A DNA stretch of 64,000 bases from UMGS1994 sp944386155 (GTDB lineage Bacteria; Bacillota; Clostridia; TANB77; CAG-508). Within the stretch, counting starts at the first letter, position 1; the number at the start of each line of letters is the position of its first letter. The notes beneath the pieces are model-generated. The model worked only from the letters and a program-made list of their open reading frames with translations. It searched no databases and was not told the origin of the DNA. The DNA lies in NCBI GenBank assembly GCA_963931085.1, contig OZ006973.1, positions 1,674,001 through 1,738,000 of the forward strand. Direction: 5' to 3'. Shown here in pieces: positions 1 through 8,700 of this stretch. Position numbers and translations under genes: made by a program.

Positions 1-512
1 GCAACTTTAGCAGATTTAATATCTTCCTCAGCTTTATTTTTTTCTATGCAAACTTCTGAAATTTTTGCATTCTTTCTATCACTTTTTGATAATGTATTAA
101 TTACCTCTTTAGCTTCCGCTTCTGAAGCAACTGTAACTTTTTTCTTTCCATTTAATAAAATTGCATATGCTCTGTATGTTACTGTAGAATTATTTTGAAG
201 AGCAACTAAAACTTTATCAGTATCATCAGGAAGATCTCCACTTAAGAACTCTAACTGATAACTTGGTAAAGAATTAAACTTAATATCTGCAACATTTTCT
301 CCAGGATTATTTTTTAAATCCTCTATCATTTTTTGCATTTCTTCTTTATCTTGAACATATCCAATTGTTTGTCCATTTAACGTAACTTTGTAAGATGGTT
401 TATATTTAATATAAATGATTGATGCCATGATAATCAGCCCTACTGCAAAAAGACTAGTAAACTTTATAGTTCTTTTTGCATAATACTTAATCCACTTACT
501 TTTAATAAACAT
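1..512 (-). CDS. Membrane-anchored extracellular protein, N-terminal part (cut by window edge)
   Basis: Only the first 170 codons are present; the frame is open to position 1. A short basic N-terminus (KSKWIKYYAKR) is followed by one hydrophobic helix (about residues 16-34, LFAVGLIIMASIIYI), then a soluble region starting YKVTLNGQTIGYV. That layout suggests a signal-anchored protein with its bulk outside the cell. Clostridial cell-wall proteins that end in M23 peptidase or G5 domains often begin with a similar 'substrate-like' segment, but the part that would prove this is missing. I chose ATG at 512 because AAGGAG lies just upstream and a promoter at 552-580 leaves a short leader. The spacing of AAGGAG to ATG is tight (3 nt), so an in-frame ATG at 527 is a real alternative. 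The function is not established. Confidence 0.75.
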   Translation of the reverse strand, partial: MFIKSKWIKYYAKRTIKFTSLFAVGLIIMASIIYIKYKPSYKVTLNGQTIGYVQDKEEMQKMIEDLKNNPGENVADIKFNSLPSYQLEFLSGDLPDDTDKVLVALQNNSTVTYRAYAILLNGKKKVTVASEAEAKEVINTLSKSDRKNAKISEVCIEKNKAEEDIKSAKV

Positions 513-551
513 CCTCTCCTTTTCCATATTTTTTCTTGTCACGTATTTACC

Positions 552-580
552 ATTATACAATATATTATGCACATTTTCAA
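552..580 (-). promoter_or_regulatory. Sigma-A-type promoter for the partial gene at 1-512
   Basis: On the minus strand there is TTGAAA (575-580), a 17-nt spacer and TATAAT (552-557). The start codon lies about 35-40 nt downstream, which favours the ATG at 512. Confidence 0.65.
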
Positions 581-707
581 ATAATGTATGTACTATATAT
601 TCCTACTATTTTTTCCATTTTTCCATTGAAAAGTAATATTTTTACATTTTATAACGTTATCTCTCATATACTCTCTTTTCCTCTCTTTTTCTTACATTTT
701 TATCATC

Positions 708-748
708 AAAAAAAGACATATTAATGCATTTTTTTGCACTAATATGCC
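708..748 (-). terminator. Rho-independent terminator of the receiver-GGDEF gene
   Basis: The minus strand reads as a 14-bp stem (arms 735-748 and 715-728, two G-U pairs) with a 6-nt loop, followed by seven U (708-714). It lies 25 bp after the stop codon of the gene at 773-1696. There is no U-run on the other side, so it is one-directional. Confidence 0.85.
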
Positions 749-772
749 TTAACAAAAAATTATTCACTTTTT

Positions 773-1696
773 CTATTTTCTTCTTCTATTTATGATATAA
801 GAACTTCCTGATATAGATTTTGCTTGATGCTTTACTTGAGCTCCAATTTCTCCTATCTCCAAAGTATTTCTAAATCTTCCAGGCTCTACAACAACTACGC
901 CAATAGAAATAGATGTAAGAGGAAATTGCTCAATAATTCCTTTTCTGTTTGCAACTTCAATATATCCTTTTTCTATATCTTCTTTATTATAATATTTTAA
1001 AACGTTTTCATCAAATTCATTAATTATCTTTTTACATATTTTATCATAATCACCGCTAGATGCTATCGCTATAAAATCATCTCCACCAATATGTCCTATA
1101 AAATTATCATTTGAATCAGTTGTATGAATATTATCTACAATAGTACGTGCTGTAAACTTTATAATTTCATCTCCATTTGAAAAACCATAAATATCATTAT
1201 ATGCTTTAAAATTATCTAAATCAAAATATAGTATTGCAAAGTTTTCTTTATTTAAAAGTCTTCTTTTCATTTCAGTTTGAATTTGTACATTTCCAGGAAG
1301 ACCAGTCAGAGGACTTACTCTTCTGTTAACTTGCAAAAGTCTTGTTAAATTTTTAATAGTATAGTATATATATTCTTTTTCTATTGGTTTTACTATAAAA
1401 TACTCAACAGATTGTTTTAATATTTCTAATCTATGATCTTTGTCCCAATTAGAAGAAATAACTATAATCGGAGTTATACTATTATCTTCATCTTGTCTTA
1501 ATATTTTACAAACTTCTTTTACATCTACACCAATAGTATCTTCGTCTACTATAATCATATCTGGTATATTTCTTAAAACAACATCTATTTCATCTGTTTT
1601 TATTGAAGTAAATTCATAATCTTTTTCTTTATGAAATAGCTCTTTTAAGATATTTAACGTTGTTTCTGTATTATCTATTATATAGATATCTCTCAC
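773..1696 (-). CDS. Response-regulator receiver + GGDEF domain protein (putative diguanylate cyclase)
   Basis: Cytoplasmic 307-aa signalling protein. Residues 1-120 form a CheY-like receiver: a candidate phospho-acceptor Asp51 (IIVDED) and the conserved Lys103 (IVKPI) are visible. The acidic pocket near Asp8 has only one acid where two are usual. Residues 128-300 are a GGDEF domain: SPLTGLPGN, the metal-site stretch FDLDNF (about 157-162) and GGDDF (203-207) in place of GGDEF, which still fits the GG[DE][DE]F pattern. No RxxD inhibitory site is seen before it. Family knowledge says such proteins make c-di-GMP from two GTP under control of a kinase; activity here is inferred. The start is GTG, supported by AAGGGAG 7 nt upstream. 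No cognate histidine kinase is in the window. Stop codon is TAG. Confidence 0.88.
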   Translation of the reverse strand: MRDIYIIDNTETTLNILKELFHKEKDYEFTSIKTDEIDVVLRNIPDMIIVDEDTIGVDVKEVCKILRQDEDNSITPIIVISSNWDKDHRLEILKQSVEYFIVKPIEKEYIYYTIKNLTRLLQVNRRVSPLTGLPGNVQIQTEMKRRLLNKENFAILYFDLDNFKAYNDIYGFSNGDEIIKFTARTIVDNIHTTDSNDNFIGHIGGDDFIAIASSGDYDKICKKIINEFDENVLKYYNKEDIEKGYIEVANRKGIIEQFPLTSISIGVVVVEPGRFRNTLEIGEIGAQVKHQAKSISGSSYIINRRRK

Positions 1697-1737
1697 GATT
1701 ATTCTCCCTTCTTTTGTACAAACCTTAATATATATTA

Positions 1738-1766
1738 TATATATACTAAAAAAAATATAATTTCAA
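1738..1766 (-). promoter_or_regulatory. Possible promoter of the receiver-GGDEF gene
   Basis: TTGAAA (1761-1766), 17-nt spacer, TATATA (1738-1743) on the minus strand, in the 74-bp gap after the stop of the upstream CmpB-family gene. The surrounding AT repeats weaken the call. Confidence 0.45.
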
Positions 1767-1770
1767 CATA

Positions 1771-2571
1771 TTATTTAATATCTTTATCATCATATCTTTC
1801 GAATATTTTACTTAATCTATCTGATTTCATAGATGGGAACGCTTTTCTCATTCTTCTAGTTCTTTTTTCAATTAACTCTTTCAAATCTGATTTTCCTCTT
1901 TCAAGTTCACTCATTTTTAATGAAACTTTACTTATAAAAGAATCAATCTGAGTTTCGAATTGTTTTCTAACAAGTCTTTCTTTACGTTTTCTAATATATT
2001 TAATAACTTTAATTCTTTTTCTAACTTCTTCTTCAATCTCTTCAAACTTGCCAATTCTAATATTTGTTTTAATAATATTTACTGCGGTAATTATTGTATC
2101 TACTATTATATATGTACTTGATGTGACTAAGAATATTATCATATATAAAGCTGGGACTTTTGATGCTACATCATATATAAATGGATTTAAAACTAAAATA
2201 AATACACACCCAAGGACTCCCCAAAAGCATGAATTTAATAAACATACTCTCCCATTTATATTACAAAATTTATCTGAGTAATCCCAATATTTTGTTTTAA
2301 AAACTAATTCTAACAAAACTCCTACTATATATTCCCATATTGATAAAATAATAAAACTCACAATAAATAAAATTATTATATTATTTTTCAAAGATTCTAA
2401 GGCATAATACATTATTAAAGCACCATATCCATATATAGGGCAAAAAGGACCTATTAAAAATCCGCTATTTACTATTCTCTTTTGTAAAATTGATTTATAA
2501 AGAGATTCTAATATCCAGCCTATAAATGAATAAGTTACAAATATAAATATTATCTCTGTAATAAGGTTCAT
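1771..2571 (-). CDS. CmpB-family putative ABC-transporter permease-like membrane protein
   Basis: A 266-aa protein with five to six predicted membrane helices in residues 1-170. The family signature is clear: GFLIGPFCPIYGYG near residue 37-50 and a YWDYSDKF...NGR...CFWG block near 94-118, as in the Pfam family called putative ABC-transporter type IV (CmpB). The biochemical role of that family is not settled. The last ~90 residues are strongly charged and helical (EEIEEEVRKR, then KRTRRMRK) and should be cytoplasmic. AGGAGA lies 6 nt before the ATG. It follows the Ig-like protein gene by 88 bp, with a hairpin between them, so it may be partly co-transcribed with it. Confidence 0.8.
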   Translation of the reverse strand: MNLITEIIFIFVTYSFIGWILESLYKSILQKRIVNSGFLIGPFCPIYGYGALIMYYALESLKNNIIILFIVSFIILSIWEYIVGVLLELVFKTKYWDYSDKFCNINGRVCLLNSCFWGVLGCVFILVLNPFIYDVASKVPALYMIIFLVTSSTYIIVDTIITAVNIIKTNIRIGKFEEIEEEVRKRIKVIKYIRKRKERLVRKQFETQIDSFISKVSLKMSELERGKSDLKELIEKRTRRMRKAFPSMKSDRLSKIFERYDDKDIK

Positions 2572-2600
2572 ATTTTATCTCCTGCATAAATTATAATAAT

Positions 2601-2630
2601 TTGTAGCGGACACAATTATGCCCGCTACAA
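2601..2630. repeat. 12-bp inverted repeat / hairpin between two minus-strand genes
   Basis: Arms 2601-2612 (TTGTAGCGGACA) and 2619-2630 pair over 12 bp with one wobble and a 6-nt loop. It is noticeably GC-richer than its surroundings. No T-run follows on either strand, so a normal intrinsic terminator is not supported; it could be an mRNA processing or stability hairpin. Confidence 0.6.
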
Positions 2631-2659
2631 AAGTATTTTCCTATATTAATTAAGTAATA

Positions 2660-3649
2660 CTATCCGCCATAATTTACATATCCTTCAGCAGTTTCAGATT
2701 CTTCTCTTCCCTCTATCATAGTATATGCAGTAACTTTTATATCATTACGACCTTGTTTAGTTACTTGAACATATTCAGTATGTTCTGTTTGATTATCTGG
2801 AATATCAACAGTTCTTTGTTCACCATTTAAATCTATATCTATTTTAGTAAGTGGTGTTTGTGAAGTTACTTTTACTATTATTTGACTATAATCTGGTGTA
2901 GCAGAAAATGCAATTTCTGGTGCTGTATAAAATACTAAAGTTTTTGTCTGTCTTGCTTCATTATTTGAAGTATCAACTGCTGTTACTACTAAATCTGTTG
3001 GCTCTGCAAGCTCTACTTCAAAAGTAGTTGCAACTCTTTTTGGATTATCTTCTGATGGTGTAAGAGTTTCTTCCTCTCCATCACCTATTCTATAAGTTAC
3101 ATATTGAAGTGCTGTTTCATCTTCAGCAGATATTTCAACTGTTGTACCTTGGAACGTTATATCTATAGTAGGATTTATAACATCATTTCCCTCTTCACAA
3201 CTAAAATTAAATGTTTTAGAAAATTTATTTCCACCGTTATTTGCTGGTTCAAAAACTTCTACAGTTAAGACATGATCTCCAGTTGGTATTCCAATATCTC
3301 CTATTGTCATACTAGTTTGATTATTTGTTGCTTTTTGAGTTGTACTTTCTAAATCATCCCATTTATATACTACTTTTTCAATAACTTTATTATGAATTAC
3401 AGAAATAGTAACACTTGATGTTCCTTCTTCCTCTACTGCTGTTATTTCAGGCTCTGTTACAGGTTGCACTGCATTCATGCTATCTTTTATTTTACTGTTA
3501 TTTGCAAAAGTATATGACCCAGTAGCAATTAATGAAACGCCAAAAATAATCATAATAACAGCAAATACTTTTATTATACTATTTATATCATTTGAATTAG
3601 ATGGAGCCTTCTTTTTCTTTGGCCCACTATGATCTAATATCTGATTCAA
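2660..3649 (-). CDS. Single-pass membrane protein with Ig-like repeats, function unknown
   Basis: 329 aa. A short cytoplasmic head with a KKKK cluster (residues 11-14) is followed by one hydrophobic helix at about 26-48 (IKVFAVIMIIFGVSLIATGSY). The rest, about 60-329, should lie outside the cell. It reads as three or four beta-rich Ig-like modules, each with the pattern 'ITISVxxN..V..V.Y.W/G' and ending in a short strand; ATFEVELAEPTDLVVTAVD and NDIKVTAYT are typical edge strands. I recognise no catalytic motif. The start is TTG, chosen because GAGGTGAT lies 6 nt upstream. It has its own promoter (3681-3709). It sits next to a G5/lysozyme-like wall protein, so a cell-envelope role is likely but unproven. 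Stop codon is TAG. Confidence 0.75.
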   Translation of the reverse strand: MNQILDHSGPKKKKAPSNSNDINSIIKVFAVIMIIFGVSLIATGSYTFANNSKIKDSMNAVQPVTEPEITAVEEEGTSSVTISVIHNKVIEKVVYKWDDLESTTQKATNNQTSMTIGDIGIPTGDHVLTVEVFEPANNGGNKFSKTFNFSCEEGNDVINPTIDITFQGTTVEISAEDETALQYVTYRIGDGEEETLTPSEDNPKRVATTFEVELAEPTDLVVTAVDTSNNEARQTKTLVFYTAPEIAFSATPDYSQIIVKVTSQTPLTKIDIDLNGEQRTVDIPDNQTEHTEYVQVTKQGRNDIKVTAYTMIEGREESETAEGYVNYGG

Positions 3650-3680
3650 TTTATTATCACCTCGTCATCATTTGAAATAA

Positions 3681-3709
3681 ATTATATCATATAGACAAAT
3701 TAATGTAAA
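3681..3709 (-). promoter_or_regulatory. Promoter of the Ig-like membrane protein gene
   Basis: TTTACA (3704-3709), 17-nt spacer, TATAAT (3681-3686) on the minus strand, with a TGA extension directly before the -10 (extended -10). Confidence 0.7.
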
Positions 3710-3723
3710 TAAAAATAATAAGT

Positions 3724-3757
3724 AAAAAATAGACAAATAGAAAAAATCTATTTGCCT
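3724..3757 (-). terminator. Rho-independent terminator of the G5/lysozyme-like gene
   Basis: The minus strand forms a 10-bp stem (3748-3757 with 3731-3740), a 7-nt loop and then AUUUUUU (3724-3730). It lies 28 bp after the stop codon at 3785. Confidence 0.8.
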
Positions 3758-3784
3758 ATATAATCACTTTATTAAATTCTAATT

Positions 3785-4732
3785 TTAGTACCAACCTTTT
3801 GAACATGAATGAATCCATGCTTTTGTTGGTGTACCATATCTTCCTTTGATATAGCTTAATCCCCAGTTAATTTGAGTTTTATAGTTTGTCATATAATCTG
3901 AACCATGTGAAGCCATTTTACTAGCCGGTAAAGCTTGTGGGATTCCGTGAGCACCTGATGATGAGTTATGAGCATTTGGATTCCATTTACTTTCTTTATT
4001 CCATAAAGAAACTAAACAATCAAAATCATAGTCTGACCATCCTAAAGCTTTACATCTTGCTTTTGCATAAGCTTGATATTCTGCTTTTGTACCTGTTGCT
4101 CTTATTGCTCCACTACCTCTGGCTGTCACTACTTTCTTTCTTACTTCTACAATCTTATCAACTGGTTTTTTAATAACTTTCTCAGAAATCTTTGTTCTTT
4201 CAATTTCTTTATCATTTTCATATTTTACTTTATAAGTAATTTCTTTAATTCCATTTTTACCTTTTTGAACAACTGTACTAGTTGTTTTATCACCTTTTTT
4301 TATACTAACTTCTTTTTTTACTGTTTCGTATGGAATTTTTTCTTGTTCTACAACTATCTTTTCAACTAATGTTGCATTCTCATCAATAATATCAGCTGAA
4401 ACAATAGTAGCCTCTTCTTTTTGACTTTCTGCTATGTCCATATCATTTTTATTTTGAATTTTAATTACTTTTGCAGAATCAATATTTGAATCTAGTGAAG
4501 GTACTACTTCTTCATCTTCTAATATAACAATATTATTTTCTTTTAATATATCTGATACTTTTGATTTCGATGTTAATACTGAAAGCTCTGTGTTATCTGA
4601 AAATTGTATTGTAACTGTATTCATTCTAGTTACGCTAGCAAACACACCAGCTCCCATAAGTAAAATTATTACTATAGCTATAAAAACAATTCTTTTAATT
4701 ATCCCTTTGGATAACGATTCTTCTGTTTTCAT
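3785..4732 (-). CDS. DUF348 / G5 / lysozyme-like (Rpf- or Apf-type) cell-wall protein
   Basis: 315 aa, exported. Signal-anchor helix at about 14-33. A DUF348-type segment (about 37-95, TVTIQFSDNTELSVLTSKSKVSDIL) is followed by a G5 domain (about 120-200, LVEKIVVEQEKIPYETV through KKPVDKIVEVRKK). The last ~95 residues form a compact lysozyme-like fold as in resuscitation-promoting and aggregation-promoting factors: the candidate catalytic Glu is in WNKESKWNPNAHN, followed by SGAHGIPQALP and WGLSYIKGRYGTP. Family members are thought to cleave peptidoglycan and aid wall remodelling. There is only one DUF348 copy, fewer than the three often seen. GGAGGG lies 4 nt before ATG. It has a consensus promoter and its own terminator, so it forms a single-gene unit. 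Confidence 0.87.
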   Translation of the reverse strand: MKTEESLSKGIIKRIVFIAIVIILLMGAGVFASVTRMNTVTIQFSDNTELSVLTSKSKVSDILKENNIVILEDEEVVPSLDSNIDSAKVIKIQNKNDMDIAESQKEEATIVSADIIDENATLVEKIVVEQEKIPYETVKKEVSIKKGDKTTSTVVQKGKNGIKEITYKVKYENDKEIERTKISEKVIKKPVDKIVEVRKKVVTARGSGAIRATGTKAEYQAYAKARCKALGWSDYDFDCLVSLWNKESKWNPNAHNSSSGAHGIPQALPASKMASHGSDYMTNYKTQINWGLSYIKGRYGTPTKAWIHSCSKGWY

Positions 4733-4758
4733 ATATCCCTCCTTAAAGTGACATTTAT

Positions 4759-4787
4759 ATTATACCCTGTTATCTAAAAAATGTCAA
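4759..4787 (-). promoter_or_regulatory. Consensus promoter of the G5/lysozyme-like gene
   Basis: Perfect TTGACA (4782-4787), 17-nt spacer and perfect TATAAT (4759-4764) on the minus strand, 27 bp before the start codon. Confidence 0.88.
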
Positions 4788-4922
4788 ATTTTCCAGTTTT
4801 TGAATACTATTTTTGCATGTCTTGATGGTGAAGGTTTTTAAATTTATTTTACATAATTTATCTCATAGCTTATCCATATTTTATTCACTTATTTCAGTAT
4901 TATTACAACTTTTTCAAAAATG

Positions 4923-4951
4923 TTTACATTATTTTATCAATATGTTATTAT
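4923..4951 (+). promoter_or_regulatory. Promoter of lemA
   Basis: TTTACA (4923-4928), 17-nt spacer, TATTAT (4946-4951), about 50 bp before the lemA start. It is divergent from the promoter at 4759-4787. Confidence 0.65.
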
Positions 4952-5000
4952 ATCCATAAGTTAATTAGGAATATATAATAATTATAAAGGAGGGTATTAT

Positions 5001-5552
5001 ATGGCACTTATTATAGTAGTTGTTTTAATTGTGCTATTAATTGTCTATGTTGTTGCAGTATATAACTCTTTAGTAGCAGATAGAAATAAAGTAAAAAATG
5101 CATGGAGCCAAATTGATGTTGAACTTCAAAGAAGATTTGATTTAATTCCAAATCTAGTAGAATCAGTAAAAGGTTATATGGAACATGAAGAAAAAATATT
5201 ATCAGAAGTAGCTGACCTTAGATCTTCTTGGGCAAGTGCTACAACTGTTGCTGAAAAATCTACATTAAATAATCAATTAACTGAAAGTTTAAAATCACTT
5301 ATGGCTATTGCTGAAAATTATCCAGATTTAAAGGCAAATCAAAACTTTTTAGAATTACAAAATGAATTAGAAAATACAGAAAATAAAATTTCTTATTCAA
5401 GAAGAGATTATAATGACACAGTAACTAGATTTAATATTAAACTTGAAGCTTTTCCTTCAAATTTAGTTGCATCTGCTTTTAAATTTGAAAAAGAAGAATT
5501 ATTTGAAGTAAAAGATGATTCAGTAAGAGAAAATGTTAAAGTAAGTTTCTAA
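5001..5552 (+). CDS. lemA: LemA family membrane protein
   Basis: 183 aa, close to the usual LemA length. One N-terminal membrane helix (residues 2-22) is followed by the LemA helical-bundle domain. Family landmarks are clear: YNSLVADRNKVKNAWSQIDV, RRFDLIPNLVESVKGYMEHE, AENYPDLKANQNF, and ELENTENKISYSRRDYNDTV. The molecular role of LemA is unknown; the helices form an exposed bundle anchored by the N-terminal segment. It is the only plus-strand gene supported in the window. AAGGAGGG lies 7 nt before ATG. It has its own promoter and ends at a palindromic terminator shared with the converging giant-gene operon, so it is a single-gene unit. Confidence 0.95.
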   Translation: MALIIVVVLIVLLIVYVVAVYNSLVADRNKVKNAWSQIDVELQRRFDLIPNLVESVKGYMEHEEKILSEVADLRSSWASATTVAEKSTLNNQLTESLKSLMAIAENYPDLKANQNFLELQNELENTENKISYSRRDYNDTVTRFNIKLEAFPSNLVASAFKFEKEELFEVKDDSVRENVKVSF

Positions 5553-5618
5553 AAATAAAACAATAAAAGATAATAAAAATAAAGAAATAAAAAAAGAAAA
5601 TAAAAACTCTTAAAATAC

Positions 5619-5654
5619 AAAAACCTATCTAACTATATAGTTAGATAGGTTTTT
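5619..5654. terminator. Bidirectional terminator between lemA and the giant-gene operon
   Basis: A perfect palindrome with a 15-bp stem (A-run, CCTATCTAAC, TATA loop, GTTAGATAGG, T-run). It has A-runs on the left and T-runs on the right, so it can end transcripts arriving from lemA (+) and from the gene at 5716-11064 (-). Confidence 0.9.
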
Positions 5655-5715
5655 AATTGCTAATTAGTTATTATTTAATTATACTTATTCTACATTTATA
5701 AATGTACTTTAGTAA

Positions 5716-8700
5716 TTATTTTTTGTTATTCTTTTTTCTGTTTTTTACAGATTTAATCTTTTCTACATCAACAACTTTTAATTTAATTGCAACTATACCA
5801 CTTGCTAATACTACACATCCTAATGCAATCGCAATTAAGTACTCTATGTTGCTTTCAAAGATTGATTTACCAGTATAACCTGTAGGTTCAGTGAAAGTTA
5901 CAAATTCTGCAGCATCTGTATCTCTTTCACCATTTAGACTATATTTAGTACCATTTTGTTCTACATCTTTTGCACCCTTATAATCTGTTAGTATTGTTCC
6001 ATCATCTTCAGAATATCCTGTTGCTGCTGTAAACTCTCCTCTTGCTATTTCTGCGTTTCCTGGAACTGCTTCTGCATCTCTTCTACCTACTGTATTAGAA
6101 TATACTAGAATTTCAGCTAAGTTATTAAATATTAAATCATTTGTTGATTCTTCTGATGTAGTAGTTACAGAAGTTACAATAGATATTTCACCAGTTGTAG
6201 CATCTCCAGAATCTTTCGCAGCTTCTGGAATTAAATCAGCTATCATTGATGGATTATATACTTCGCTATCTGTTACATAAATATTCTTTCTTGAATCTGT
6301 ATCAAATATGTTTCCATATTCATCTGCTATAACTTTTGTTCCATCTTCAAGAGTTGTGTATACAGAATCTGCTAATAATTTATCTTCTTGTAATTTTTGT
6401 GTAGAAATATTAATCCATGATGAGTTACTCTTTCCATTTGTTGAAGAAGAATCGATAAGTGTATTTGTATCAACATAATCGATTAAGCTTTCAACTTTTG
6501 TTGTAACTATTTTATCTGTATCATGATTTTCATTTGTATAATAGTTAAGTCCTACATAATCGCCATACACAATGCCTTTACCTGATACATAATCATCTTG
6601 CTCTTCAAGCATTTCAACTTCTGCTAAAATTTCTTCTTTTGCAGTAGTTGCATCATTAAAGTCTGCAAGTAATCCTGTCCAGTCTACTTCTGATTTATTA
6701 ACTACTGTAATCTTATATTCTAATCTAATTGTTAAGTCTCTCATATATTCATTTTCCATATTGATATAACTGAAACCTTGCTCTGTATCTGTCTTTGGAA
6801 CTCTTAATAATTTTGCAAGTTCGCTTGATACATCATAATCTATTGTTCCATCATCTTTGATAGAAACTGTCATTACTTCTGTATTTCCGCCTTCTTTATA
6901 TAATCTTATCTTAGATAAATCTTTCTTAAGTTCAAATACAGTTTCAGATCTCTTCTCTAGTCCAAAATCAATATTTCCTACTGAATATGTGTATTCTTTA
7001 ATTCCATCTACTAACTTCTCTGTACCATAATCTATGTAATCTTGTCTTTCAATTTCTAGATTTAATTTAGCTGTATTTGCAACCATTTGAGTATTTTTGA
7101 TTAGTTCATCATGGTTTGCATTTTTATCATCTGCTGTCTCTAGTACTGTTCCTACTGGGTTAGAAATTTCTCTAGAATATGCTACAACTTTCATTCTTTG
7201 AAGTTCATAATCTCTTGCATCAGATACTCTAGCATTTGCTAAAGTTTCATCTTTTAGATCATGCCATTCATTATTTAATGTAGATTCTCCATCTTTATTT
7301 TTCATGCCTGTTTGATATGCTGTGTTTTTGTAATCTTGACCATTATATTCAACATTAGCTTCTTTATTACCATACTTAAATCTTACAACATAATTTCCAG
7401 CGACAAATCCTTTTAAGTCATATTTTCCGTCTTCAGTTACATCTGTTGAATTATAACCTTCTTCTGCTACAGTTCCATCAAAAGCATCTGCTGGCCATAA
7501 GTATTCATACTCAATATCATCAATTACTATTTTTTCAATAAGTTCAACATCTATATTTGAGATACCTTTTTCATCAGAATCGTATGTACCATTACCTACT
7601 TTTTGATCATATTTTAATCCTTTAGTTTCAGCATCTTCCCATACTAAACCATTTATTTCTCTATTTGTGTTATATAATTCAATATTTATTGCTGGTGCTG
7701 ATTCAGTATCATCTTCATACCAAGATTTCTCATTCTTGTCAAAGTCTATATTATCAGGAGCAGAATCTTTATCAATTCTACCTGCAATAGATCCATCTTG
7801 GTTATATGTAGAATAGTTTGCAATTTCAGCAATATTATTCTTTTCTCCTAATAAGTTTGGTCTATCAGTTGAATCTTTATCTAAAAATCCTTCAGCATCT
7901 ACTTCAAATGTTACAAATATCTCTACTCTTTCACCTGCTTTTAATTTTAAGTCTTTAAGAGAATCTGTACTCATTTTCTTGTAATCAGAGCTTTCTTTAA
8001 ATCCAGATTCTTGTTTCCAAGAAATAGTTCCTGATGGATAATTTGCTATATCTTCTGATGAATTATAATGATATTTTGCAGCTTCCATAGGAGGTAACAC
8101 TCTATAATATGTATCTTCTGCTATTGTTTGTTCTTCTCTTATTCCTTCATCATTTAATACATTTGCTTTAATATCTTTAGATACTAATGTAAATGTTGAG
8201 TCATAATAATCATTTAATAGATTTACAACTTCGTCATATCCTTCTGATTCGTTATATGCAATAACTTTATATGTCAAAAATACTCTAAGTTCTGTATCTG
8301 CTTTAATATCTTTTACTACATCTGCTGATGTTTCATATACTTTAGATCTATATGCATAATCTGAACTGTATAATCCTAAAGTGTAAGGTTGAGCTTTTGC
8401 AGCTTCTAGTTGTACATCTAATAATTCTCTATTAGCATCATCTTCAAAGTCATATAATGTATTATATTTATAAGTTAAAGCTTTTTCATTTACTACTACT
8501 TGAGCTTTATATAAATCTTTTGCTACACCTAAGTCTGCCTCATCTCTTTCACGTAATCCTAAGTTAATATGTAGCATATAATCATATATTGCTCTATATG
8601 TTGTAATTGTAATATTATCCTCTTCTTTAACACTTATCTCTTCAACATCATCTGCTGTTTCTATAGATATCTCATCTTCAAATGGATATAATAATCCAGC

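Noticed and set aside
536..724. Plus-strand ORF of 62 codons
   Set aside because: No SD, and it runs through the minus-strand promoter at 552-580 and into the terminator at 708-748; a chance AT-rich frame.
2601..2630. Intrinsic terminator between the Ig-like and CmpB-family genes
   Set aside because: The hairpin is strong but no T-run follows on either strand; kept only as an inverted repeat.
773..2662. Genome-wide reassignment of TAG to an amino acid
   Set aside because: TAG is the normal stop of the receiver-GGDEF gene (773-775) and of the Ig-like protein gene (2660-2662). Only local readthrough remains possible.
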